NCBI RefSeq assembly: GCF_900105765.1
Contig: NZ_FNTX01000001.1
Location: forward strand, 1,398,387-1,462,386
Reading direction: 5' to 3'
DNA length: 64,000 bases
Source: Ruania alba
GTDB taxonomy: Bacteria; Actinomycetota; Actinomycetes; Actinomycetales; Beutenbergiaceae
Made by a program: the position numbers and the translations under genes. This document shows positions 44,135-51,109 of this stretch, piece by piece (position 1 is the stretch's first letter; each line of letters starts with the position of its first letter). Below the pieces are notes generated by a model, which saw only the letters and a list, made by a program, of their open reading frames with translations, had not been told where the DNA came from and searched no databases.

Positions 44135-44313
44135 GGCGGAATTCCCCCGAGGTGTCTCCGTCGCCGCGGAAGTCGGCGACACGGCGTGTCTAACGTGACG
44201 TTTGTGTTGTTTGAGGTGTATGAGAAGAGTGGGACAAAAGTGACAGTAGTGGTTATGTGTGGAACCTGACAACCCGTTCGTGACAGATCGCTGGGACCCG
44301 TAGGCTCAGTCTC

Positions 44314-44688
44314 GTGACTGAGAGATCGATTCCCAGCAGCGGCTGGTTGAGCCTGCCGGAGGTGGCCGACGCCCTGCAGGTCCGTTTGCGGGACGTACGC
44401 GGCATGCTGACCGAACGCCGTCTGATCGCCCTCCGGCGCGGCGAGAACAGGGCGTGGTCGGTACCAGGGGAGTTTCTCGTCGATGACGACGTCGGTGCGG
44501 GTGGCTCAACAGTGCTGAGTACGTTGCGCGGCACCGCGATGCAACTCGGTGATGCAGGATTCGACGACGAAGAGATCGTGGCCTGGTTGTTTGACCACAA
44601 CGACGAATTGGAGGAACGGCCCATCGACGCTCTCCGTCAGGGCCGGACACATGCCGTGCGCCGGGCGGCGCAGCCGCTGGCGTTCTAG
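44314..44688 (+). CDS. Rv2175c-like helix-turn-helix DNA-binding protein
   Basis: A 124-residue protein. The N-terminal winged helix-turn-helix (residues 10-55: GWLSLPEVADALQV, RLRDVRGMLTERRLIALRRGENRAWSVP) and the C-terminal dimer part (STLRGTAMQLGDAGFDDEEIVAWLF) match Rv2175c, which in M. tuberculosis is a DNA-binding substrate of PknL. A short Thr/Ser-containing N-terminal tail (MTERSIPSSG) could carry the phosphosite. GTG 44314 follows TAGGCT by seven nt (leaderless). It is divergent from the LysM transglycosylase, so control of that gene is a testable idea. The 179-nt intergenic region contains several TGTCA motifs. Confidence 0.85.
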   Translation: MTERSIPSSGWLSLPEVADALQVRLRDVRGMLTERRLIALRRGENRAWSVPGEFLVDDDVGAGGSTVLSTLRGTAMQLGDAGFDDEEIVAWLFDHNDELEERPIDALRQGRTHAVRRAAQPLAF

Positions 44689-44740
44689 GCCGCGCATCGT
44701 CGTGCGACCGAGCCGGTAGTCCTTCCGCTCCGGGGCGGCG

Positions 44741-45837
44741 TCATGCGATCCGGGTGACCGCAGCATCGGCGAGTAGGCGCAGGAGCTCGACTGCAGCACG
44801 CTCGAGGCCGGCCGCATCGATGGCTGCGAGGCCTTCGTGACGCCGATCCTCGATCAACGTCTCGACGGCGCCCGGGGCTTGTGTGCCGGCGATGATCTCG
44901 CGTGCTCTGGTGAGCACGACCGGATCAAGGTCGGGATCGCCAATCGCTCGGCGGAGCTCGGTGGCGTCGGCAGGATCAGCACGCTCCAGTGCGGTGGTGA
45001 GAAGCACTGTTCGCTTCCCTCGCGCAGGTCATCACCTGCGGGCTTGCCGGTGAGTGCGGGATCGCCGAACACTCCCAGGAGGTCGTCACGTAGCTGGAAT
45101 GCCTCACCGATCGGCAGACCGATCCGAGAACACGACTCGACCCCGTCGGGCGGCGCACCCGCCATCGTCGCCCCCAGGCACAACGGCTGCTCCACGCTGT
45201 ATCTTGCGGCTTTCGCGCGGAGTACGCGTCGGGCGCGGTCCAGATCAACGCTCGGATCGTCCGACCACGGCGCGGACTGAGCGTAGATGTCCAGGTACTG
45301 GCCGAGGGTCACACCGGCCATCATGTCGGTGACGAGGCGGCGTGCCGACCGACGTTCGTCGTCGGGGAGCGCGTCCAGGGCCTCGTCGAGCTCGCGCATC
45401 GCGGCGACCAGCAGAAGATCGCCCAGCAACACTGCCGACGACGCCCCGTACCGGCGTGCATCGGTCATCATCTTGAGCTCGTCGTGGCGCATGGCCAACT
45501 GGTGATGGGCGGCTGGACGTCCGCGGCGGGTCCTGGAGTCGTCGATCACGTCGTCGTGCACGAGCGCTGCCATCTGGAAGAGCTCGAGGCCTGCTCCGGT
45601 AGCGACGATCCGGTCGTCCAGCTCGGGTCCACCGAACGCCATCCATCCAGCGGCGGCGAATGCTGCTCGGAGCCGCTTGCCGCCATCGAGCAGGTCAGTG
45701 GCCACTGCCCCGAGATCGGTGATCTCGGGGCCGACATCGGCGTGCTGATCCATCACCTCGGCGAAGCTGTCCCGGACACGGTCGGACACCGCTGAACGCA
45801 GGTGCTGCAAAGAGGTGGCGGGGGCGGTCGTGTGCAC
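44741..45837 (-). pseudogene. idsA: Polyprenyl (geranylgeranyl-type) diphosphate synthase, interrupted by a one-base frameshift
   Basis: Makes the isoprenoid precursor of menaquinone and/or carotenoids. Residues 1-280 are in frame from GTG 45837 and hold both Asp-rich motifs: HDDVIDDSRTRRG (first) and LRDDLLGVFGD (second). At 45017-45019 one base is missing: the frame leaves the family at GDDLREG, while the neighbouring frame resumes at once with KRTVLLTTALERADP and runs to the expected C-terminus at 44741. Restored length is about 365 residues, normal for this family. GTG 45837 follows TACGCT by six nt (leaderless). Gene order matches idsA2 (Rv2173) beside Rv2175c. A sequencing or assembly gap is likelier than gene death. 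Confidence 0.87.
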
Positions 45838-46058
45838 CTGCTCAGCGTACGGCGAAATGGCTTGGCCCTTGTCTTCGGCGGGGCTCGGTGCCGTACCTGG
45901 CCGACGTGCTGACCGTCACCCGGCCACGGTCACCCGACGATGCGGACGCGTCCACAGGTATGCGGAGCGCGCACAGTTTTCCACTGCCAACCCGACCCTG
46001 CTCGGGTGTCCACAACCCCCTGCCGGCTGCGGCGCGCTACAGAGCGGCGTGGTCTCGG

Positions 46059-47177
46059 ATGGAGGACATGGACGAGATCACCGAACCTTCCGAAAGCCTG
46101 CTCCCAGCGCCTGTGCAGATCAATCCCGAGGATCCTGTTGACGTGCTCTCCTGGCTTCCCTATCAGCTGGGGTTCTGGCCGCAGGAATCAGTCGTGGTGA
46201 TTGCTCTCCGCCAGGAAACCGCCGGTGTCTCCATCGGGTTGGTGGCACGGTTCGACGTCGCCGATCTCGACGCCGCCGAGGTGCGTGATGAGGTGGAGCG
46301 CCAGCTTGCGCTCGAGAATGCCGTAGGTGCCCTGTGCGTCATCGTGAGCGATCAGCCCTGGCTTCGGATCATGCACGGCCGGGACGGTGCGGGTTCGGTC
46401 CTACGGTGGTGGTTGAGCACCAGGTGGGGGAGTAGGGAACGAACCTGGCTGCTCTCGCCGCACGCCTTCCGGTGCGTGCGCTGTGCTGACGCACCGTGTT
46501 GTCCTGCCGTCGGCCGGTCGACGACCGTTCTGGAGCACTCCGAGGTGAGCGCTGCGATGGTTTTCCGCGGACGGTCCTACGCGGCGTCACGTGAGGCCGT
46601 CGTGGCCGATGTCGATCGCGCGGCCGATCGGCGACGTGCCGCCAGTGCGGCCGCGACCAGGCATGCGTCTCGGCGACAGCGGATCGACCCTGTGCGTTGG
46701 CGACAGCTTGCGTTGCGCCGCTGGGTGGAGCTCACCGATCGCGTAGCACCGGATGGGCTGGACCGGGTCACGATCGAGCCGACGCTCCTCGGCGCGGTGC
46801 TCGCAGGCATGCAGGACGAGTGGGTGCGTGACGGGGTTCTGCTGTGGGCAGCGACCGGTCGTGCCGTGACCGATCGAGAGCGTGGGCGCGTGCTGGAAGC
46901 CGTCTTCAGCGGCAGGATCGGGCCGCGGGAGGATCGGCTCGCCACGGGCTCGGCCGCGTTGACCGTGCTGGCTACGCACGCGAGCAAGCGTTGGCGCGTC
47001 CCGGTGCTGGCTACTGCGACCTGGCTGGCCTGGTGGGGCGGCGATGGGGTGAGAGCCTCGCTCCTGCTGGAACGCACGATCGCCCTTGATGCCGACTATC
47101 CGCTGGCTCGCCTGCTCGCTGCCGCAGTCACCGCAGGCGTGCCTCCTGGGTGGGCGCGGGAGCCTCGTACGGCCTGA
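46059..47177 (+). CDS. DUF4192 family protein
   Basis: A 372-residue actinobacterial protein of unknown function. The family start is clear: DPVDVLSWLPYQLGFWPQESVVVIALR. The mid-part has VIVSDQPW and a cysteine-rich stretch (CVRCADAPCCPAVG) that could bind zinc. The C-terminal half is helical, TPR-like in texture (GSAALTVLATHASKRWRVPVLATATWLAWW ... ALDADYPLARLLAAAV). ATG 46059 is used; ATG 46068 is possible, and an open frame extends further upstream without family sequence. It is divergent from idsA. The 221-bp gap (45838-46058) contains the idsA -10 box and nothing else definite. Confidence 0.83.
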   Translation: MEDMDEITEPSESLLPAPVQINPEDPVDVLSWLPYQLGFWPQESVVVIALRQETAGVSIGLVARFDVADLDAAEVRDEVERQLALENAVGALCVIVSDQPWLRIMHGRDGAGSVLRWWLSTRWGSRERTWLLSPHAFRCVRCADAPCCPAVGRSTTVLEHSEVSAAMVFRGRSYAASREAVVADVDRAADRRRAASAAATRHASRRQRIDPVRWRQLALRRWVELTDRVAPDGLDRVTIEPTLLGAVLAGMQDEWVRDGVLLWAATGRAVTDRERGRVLEAVFSGRIGPREDRLATGSAALTVLATHASKRWRVPVLATATWLAWWGGDGVRASLLLERTIALDADYPLARLLAAAVTAGVPPGWAREPRTA

Positions 47178-47282
47178 ACCGTCGGGGTGGGCAGCGGTCG
47201 ATCGTGGGAATCGTGCTCGACGACCTGCTACTTCCCACGGGACACGCTAGGGTCGGCCCGTAGGCAACGGAGGGAGTGCGAC

Positions 47283-47669
47283 GTGATCGTGGTCGGGTTC
47301 ATCGCCACCGCTGAAGGGCGCGCCGCGCTCGAGGCGGCCGTCGAGGAGGCGGGGCGCAGGTCGGACAGTGTGACGGTCCTGGTGCACGGGCCACGGGGCG
47401 CTGAGCAGGAGGACGTCGACACCGCTGCCGCAGAGGCGCGCCAGTTGCTCAGTGGTCGGGACATCTCGTCGGACGTCCAGACGGTTCCGCTCGGAGGTGA
47501 TGTCGCCGAAGCTCTGATGGAGGCCGCGGAGTCCTTGGACGCTGCACTGATCGTGATCGGTCTGCGCCGCCGGTCCCCGCTGGGGAAGTTGATTCTGGGC
47601 TCCAATGCTCAGCGAATCCTGCTGGACGCGCCGTGCCCTGTGCTCGCCGTCAAGCCCGAGCTCAACTAG
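47283..47669 (+). CDS. Universal stress protein (UspA family), single domain
   Basis: A 128-residue alpha/beta protein. The ATP-binding pattern G-2x-G-9x-G-S/T of nucleotide-binding Usp proteins appears as GLRRRSPLGKLILGSNAQRIL, followed by the typical DAPCPVLAVK ending. The N-terminus starts directly at the first strand (MIVVGFIATAEGRAAL). GTG 47283 has GGAGGGAG six nt upstream. It lies 12 nt before gcvH, so the two are likely cotranscribed. Its exact role is not predictable. Confidence 0.88.
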   Translation: MIVVGFIATAEGRAALEAAVEEAGRRSDSVTVLVHGPRGAEQEDVDTAAAEARQLLSGRDISSDVQTVPLGGDVAEALMEAAESLDAALIVIGLRRRSPLGKLILGSNAQRILLDAPCPVLAVKPELN

Positions 47670-47681
47670 AGGGGCACACCG

Positions 47682-48059
47682 ATGAACGTGCCGGAGGACC
47701 GCCAGTACACCGCTGAGCATGAGTGGGTGCGGCTCTCCGGGGGTGTCGCCACCGTGGGGATCACCGCGCATGCTGCGTCGGCGCTCGGCGATGTCGTCTT
47801 CGTCGAGCTTCCCGCGGTGGGCGACACAGTCACCGCAGGGGAGAGTTGCGGCGAGATCGAGTCCACGAAGTCCGTCAGCGAGCTGTACGCCCCGGTGACC
47901 GGTGAGGTCATCGAAGTGAACTCCCTCGCGGTTGACACGCCAGAACAGGTGAACGACTCCCCGTACGACGGCGGTTGGTTGTTCCGCGTGGACGTCGGCG
48001 ACGTCGTGACGGGCCAGTTGTTGGATGCTGCCGCGTACCGCGCCCTGATCGAGACGTAG
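47682..48059 (+). CDS. gcvH: Glycine cleavage system H protein
   Basis: Lipoylated carrier that shuttles the aminomethyl group between GcvP and GcvT. The 125-residue product has lipoyl Lys63 in the [15 protein letters not shown] signature, the [10 protein letters not shown] start and the [13 protein letters not shown] end. ATG 47682 has GAGGGG upstream. No gcvT or gcvP is nearby. Lipoylation depends on LipA and LipB encoded at 6.6-8.4 kb. It is paired with the usp gene and followed by the sigA promoter region. Confidence 0.95.
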   Translation: MNVPEDRQYTAEHEWVRLSGGVATVGITAHAASALGDVVFVELPAVGDTVTAGESCGEIESTKSVSELYAPVTGEVIEVNSLAVDTPEQVNDSPYDGGWLFRVDVGDVVTGQLLDAAAYRALIET

Positions 48060-48074
48060 GGGCAAACACAGCCA

Positions 48075-48100
48075 GGAACATCGGGCTCCCGGCGGGCGTT
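48075..48100 (+). promoter_or_regulatory. Candidate SigR/SigH-type ECF promoter upstream of sigA
   Basis: GGAAC (48075-48079), an 18-nt spacer and GTT (48098-48100) match the thiol-stress sigma consensus GGAAT-N18-GTT. The predicted start, about 48106, gives a leader of roughly 165 nt. A TATAAT at 48202-48207 may be a separate housekeeping -10, though no good -35 is seen. Confidence 0.5.
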
Positions 48101-48269
48101 GTACTACCCGTCGACCACTTCGGCTGACAGTGCCGCGGCACATCGCTGTGGTGCATTGTTCAGCCGGTGCTCGCTCGCCGAGCACACCGCCTCCGGGCGG
48201 TTATAATTGTAGGACGCCGCGACGTCCAGGTCGCTGTCCGCGCCTTGTCTCCCCGCCGAAAGGTTCTCT

Positions 48270-49829
48270 GTGCCGTCGCCTCGTTCCCACGCTGTGCTGC
48301 CCCGCGAGTTTGAACACTCTTCCTTGCAGAAGGCGTATAGAACCGGCTTGGAGCGCGGATCGCTCACTGCGACCGAGTTCCGAGCGGCGTGTGAGGAGGC
48401 CGACGTCAAGCCCCGCCGTCTCAAGGAGGTTCTCGGCGCCATGCAGACCGCCAAGATCACCGTTACCGACGTCCCTGCCCGGGCTGTCGCCAATGCAGCC
48501 CCGCGTCGAGGCACCACCGCCACTGTGGAGTCGGCCGACTCCACAGGCACGAAGAAGCCGGCTTCGAAGTCCGCCGGATCGTCGAGCGCGAAGAAGCCTG
48601 CTGCGAAGTCCGCTTCCAAGAAGTCCACAACGGCGGCCCCGGGAAAGTCCTCGACTGGCGGTGCTGCTGCCGGAGGGGCGAAGAAGGGCACGGCCACGCG
48701 AAAGAAGGCGGGTGCGCCGAAGGACTCTCTGGCCACCGTCCCGGAAGCGGACAGTGCCTCGGACACACCGGACCAGGATCGCCCCAAGGTCGAAGAACCC
48801 ACCACGACCACCAAGACGACCGCCGCCGAGAACGCTGAGACCGAGGAGGCCGGTGGCTTCGTCTACTCGGACTCCGATGACGACGACGCTCCCGCGCAGC
48901 AGGTCGTCACCGCTGGTGCGACAGCCGACCCGGTCAAGGACTACCTCAAGCAGATCGGTAAGGTCGCGCTGCTGAACGCCGAGCAAGAGGTCGAGCTCGC
49001 CAAGCGGATCGAGGCAGGCCTGTTCGCCGAGGAGAAGCTGGCCAGCGACGGCTCGGAGATGGCGCCGAAGTTGCGCCGCGAGATGCAGTGGATCGCGCAG
49101 GATGGCCGTCGCGCCAAGAACCACTTGCTCGAGGCGAACCTGCGCCTGGTGGTTTCGCTCGCGAAGCGTTACACCGGACGCGGCATGCTTTTCCTGGACC
49201 TGATCCAGGAAGGAAACCTCGGCCTGATCCGCGCGGTCGAGAAGTTCGACTACACCAAGGGCTACAAGTTCTCCACCTATGCCACGTGGTGGATCCGTCA
49301 GGCGATCACCCGGGCGATGGCCGACCAGGCTCGCACGATCCGTATCCCGGTGCACATGGTCGAGGTCATCAACAAGTTGGCACGGGTGCAGCGGCAGATG
49401 CTGCAGGACCTTGGTCGCGAGCCGACGCCGGAGGAACTCGCCAAGGAACTCGACATGACCCCGGAGAAGGTCGTCGAGGTGCAGAAGTATGGTCGCGAGC
49501 CGATCTCGCTGCACACACCGCTTGGTGAGGACGGGGACTCCGAGTTCGGCGACCTCATCGAGGACTCCGAGGCGGTCGTCCCTGCGGACGCGGTGAGTTT
49601 CACGCTATTGCAGGAGCAGCTGCACTCGGTGCTTGACACGCTCTCCGAGCGAGAGGCCGGTGTGGTCTCCATGCGGTTCGGCCTCACCGACGGTCAGCCC
49701 AAGACCCTCGACGAGATCGGCAAGGTCTACGGGGTCACCCGGGAGCGGATCCGGCAGATCGAGTCCAAGACGATGTCCAAGTTGCGTCACCCGAGTCGGT
49801 CTCAGGTGTTGCGGGACTACCTGGACTGA
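48270..49829 (+). CDS. sigA: Principal RNA polymerase sigma factor (SigA/RpoD/HrdB)
   Basis: Directs RNA polymerase to housekeeping promoters. The 519-residue product has an actinobacterial N-terminal extension: a short 1.1-like helix set (residues 10-60), then a Lys/Ala/Ser-rich segment (about 85-165). Region 1.2 begins at [29 protein letters not shown]; region 2 has [37 protein letters not shown] and [14 protein letters not shown]; region 3 has [13 protein letters not shown]; and region 4.2 ends [23 protein letters not shown] 48270 has AAAGG six nt upstream. A large hairpin follows the stop. Confidence 0.96.
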   Translation: MPSPRSHAVLPREFEHSSLQKAYRTGLERGSLTATEFRAACEEADVKPRRLKEVLGAMQTAKITVTDVPARAVANAAPRRGTTATVESADSTGTKKPASKSAGSSSAKKPAAKSASKKSTTAAPGKSSTGGAAAGGAKKGTATRKKAGAPKDSLATVPEADSASDTPDQDRPKVEEPTTTTKTTAAENAETEEAGGFVYSDSDDDDAPAQQVVTAGATADPVKDYLKQIGKVALLNAEQEVELAKRIEAGLFAEEKLASDGSEMAPKLRREMQWIAQDGRRAKNHLLEANLRLVVSLAKRYTGRGMLFLDLIQEGNLGLIRAVEKFDYTKGYKFSTYATWWIRQAITRAMADQARTIRIPVHMVEVINKLARVQRQMLQDLGREPTPEELAKELDMTPEKVVEVQKYGREPISLHTPLGEDGDSEFGDLIEDSEAVVPADAVSFTLLQEQLHSVLDTLSEREAGVVSMRFGLTDGQPKTLDEIGKVYGVTRERIRQIESKTMSKLRHPSRSQVLRDYLD

Positions 49830-49851
49830 CCCACACGGGCCGAGCCCACCC

Positions 49852-49920
49852 ACCCGGCCGAACGCAACCTTGTGCGGCGATCGCAGAGATTCTGCCGCAC
49901 CAGGTTGCGTTCGGCCGGGT
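49852..49920. terminator. Large hairpin between convergent sigA and ferritin genes
   Basis: The left arm ACCCGGCCGAACGCAACCT (49852-49870) and GTGCGGC (49872-49878) pair with GCCGCAC (49894-49900) and the complement at 49902-49920, with one T/C mismatch and a 15-nt loop. Flanking CCCACC and GGTGGG extend it. It is far longer than a terminator needs and could be a mobile or dispersed hairpin element that now ends both transcripts. Confidence 0.75.
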
Positions 49921-49963
49921 GGGGAGTGGGTGTTCCGCGGTGGTGGGAAGGCTGAGCCGGGTG

Positions 49964-50512
49964 TTAGACGGCACCGCCCGCGGCTTCTGGAGCATCGGCG
50001 GACTCACCGGCATCGCCGATGCTCTCCCGGGCGAGGAAGTTCTCCAGGTCGAACAGGTTGTCGCCGGCACGCTCAGCGACGGTGAGCAGCGTGCTCGCGG
50101 AGGCCACTTCCTCCACCTGCTCCTTGAGGAACCAGAGCATGAACTGCTCCCCGATGACGTTCGCCTCGGCACGGGCGGCCTGGAAGATCGCCTCGATCTG
50201 CGAGGTGACCTCCTTCTCCTGCTTCAACGCGAGCGCGATTGGTTCGCGCACATCGGAGAAGTCGCTCTGTACGGCCGAGCCTGCGGGGATCGCCACATGA
50301 ATGTCGCGGTCCAGCATGTACTGGATGATCATCATCGCGTGGTTTCGCTCTTCGAGCGCCTGCCGATAGTAGTGCGCAGCGAGCCGCGGCATGTCCTGCG
50401 CGTCGAACCACACGGCGATGGCGACGTACTGGGTGTGCGCATCGAACTCGTGACCGATCTGTTCGGTCAGTAGTCGGACGTAGGTGGACTCGGACTGGGT
50501 CGTGGTGGTCAT
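49964..50512 (-). CDS. Ferritin (non-heme, FtnA/BfrB type)
   Basis: Iron-storage cage subunit with a ferroxidase centre. In the 182-residue product the four-helix bundle carries the ferroxidase ligands: Glu in HEFDAHTQYVAIAVWFD, Glu and His in ALEERNHAMMI, and Glu/Gln in FLKEQVEEVAS. There is no heme-binding Met pattern of bacterioferritin. The C-terminal 20 residues are an Ala/Glu-rich tail. ATG 50512 follows TACGCT by seven nt (leaderless). Two tandem iron-box-like sites lie 38-76 bp upstream, suggesting activation by an IdeR/DtxR protein, as for bfrB in M. tuberculosis. Confidence 0.93.
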   Translation of the reverse strand: MTTTTQSESTYVRLLTEQIGHEFDAHTQYVAIAVWFDAQDMPRLAAHYYRQALEERNHAMMIIQYMLDRDIHVAIPAGSAVQSDFSDVREPIALALKQEKEVTSQIEAIFQAARAEANVIGEQFMLWFLKEQVEEVASASTLLTVAERAGDNLFDLENFLARESIGDAGESADAPEAAGGAV

Positions 50513-50549
50513 ACGACCGAGCGTAATCACCGCGGCGCCGATGCGCATC

Positions 50550-50588
50550 GAAGCCGAGGCTGGCCTCAGTGAGGCGTGGCATACCTCA
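50550..50588 (-). promoter_or_regulatory. Tandem IdeR/DtxR iron-box-like sites upstream of ferritin
   Basis: Two 19-bp elements, 50570-50588 (TGAGGTATGCCACGCCTCA on the minus strand) and 50550-50568 (TGAGGCCAGCCTCGGCTTC), separated by one base. Compared with the consensus TTAGGTTAGCCTAACCTAA they match about 12 and 11 positions by hand count; the first is a good inverted repeat (TGAGG..TG-CA..CCTCA). Their place upstream of the -10 box at 50525-50520 fits activation. Confidence 0.5.
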
Positions 50589-50662
50589 TCGACGTCTGTG
50601 CAGCGCGTGACCGAGCCGGCACCGGCTGTACAGCCAGCACAGGCTGTACCGCGGTCAACTCC

Positions 50663-50692
50663 GCTCCTGGCGCCTCGGTGGGAGCCAGGAGC
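50663..50692 (-). terminator. Terminator after the DUF7455 gene
   Basis: GCTCCTGGC (50663-50671) pairs with GCCAGGAGC (50684-50692) across a 12-nt loop, about 40 nt beyond the stop codon on the minus strand. Confidence 0.6.
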
Positions 50693-50731
50693 GTTGCCGT
50701 CGTTGCACGGATGGTGCGGGGCCAGCCCAGT

Positions 50732-50956
50732 TCAGGAGCCGGTGGACTCCGCGTCGGCGTGCAGCCGCTCGGTCTCGTCCTGGATGTGCGTGGCGACGGA
50801 GGTCAACTTCTCAGAGTGCTTGCGTGCGTGGTGGGCGCAGAAGAGCAGCTCACCGGCATCCAGGAGCACGCGTACGTACGCCTGTGCTCCGCAAGCGTCG
50901 CAGCGGTCGGCCGCGGTCAGTGCGTCATGGGCGTTGTCGGCAGTCAAAGTGCTCAC
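50732..50956 (-). CDS. DUF7455 small zinc-ribbon-like protein
   Basis: A 74-residue actinobacterial protein of unknown function. CDACG and CAHHARKH supply two Cys-containing clusters that could bind one metal ion (DRCDACGAQAYVRVLL, ELLFCAHHARKH). The rest is an amphipathic helix, KLTSVATHIQDETERLHAD. GTG 50956. A weak TTACAT box lies six nt before it. It is divergent from parE and close to sigA, a neighbourhood shared with other actinobacteria. Confidence 0.8.
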   Translation of the reverse strand: MSTLTADNAHDALTAADRCDACGAQAYVRVLLDAGELLFCAHHARKHSEKLTSVATHIQDETERLHADAESTGS

Positions 50957-51109
50957 GCTGCCATGTAACCATCTCACTGCCCGGTGCCATCCTTCAGGAG
51001 CGGCGAGTTCGCTCACTGCGGAACGTGACCTGCATCCCTGGCTGGAGAGATTCCACCATGCTGGGTGGCGATCCGGCTGGACGAGAGTCCTCCCGCCTAG
51101 AATGGGAGG

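Noticed and set aside
44220-44290. MtrA-type operator upstream of the LysM gene
   Set aside because: Several TGTCA motifs are present but spacing is irregular and the consensus is not met; kept only as a comment in a finding.
44135-44313. ydaO-type c-di-AMP riboswitch upstream of the LysM gene
   Set aside because: Such riboswitches often precede actinobacterial wall hydrolases, but I could not find the conserved core or pairing elements, and the region is short.
45888-46058. Upstream extension of the DUF4192 gene
   Set aside because: The extra 57 codons are not family-like and cover the idsA promoter region.
50611-50660. Palindrome GGCTGTACAGCC as a LexA/SOS box
   Set aside because: The actinobacterial SOS box is TCGAAC-N4-GTTCGA, and the site lies within a transcript's 3' region between co-oriented genes.
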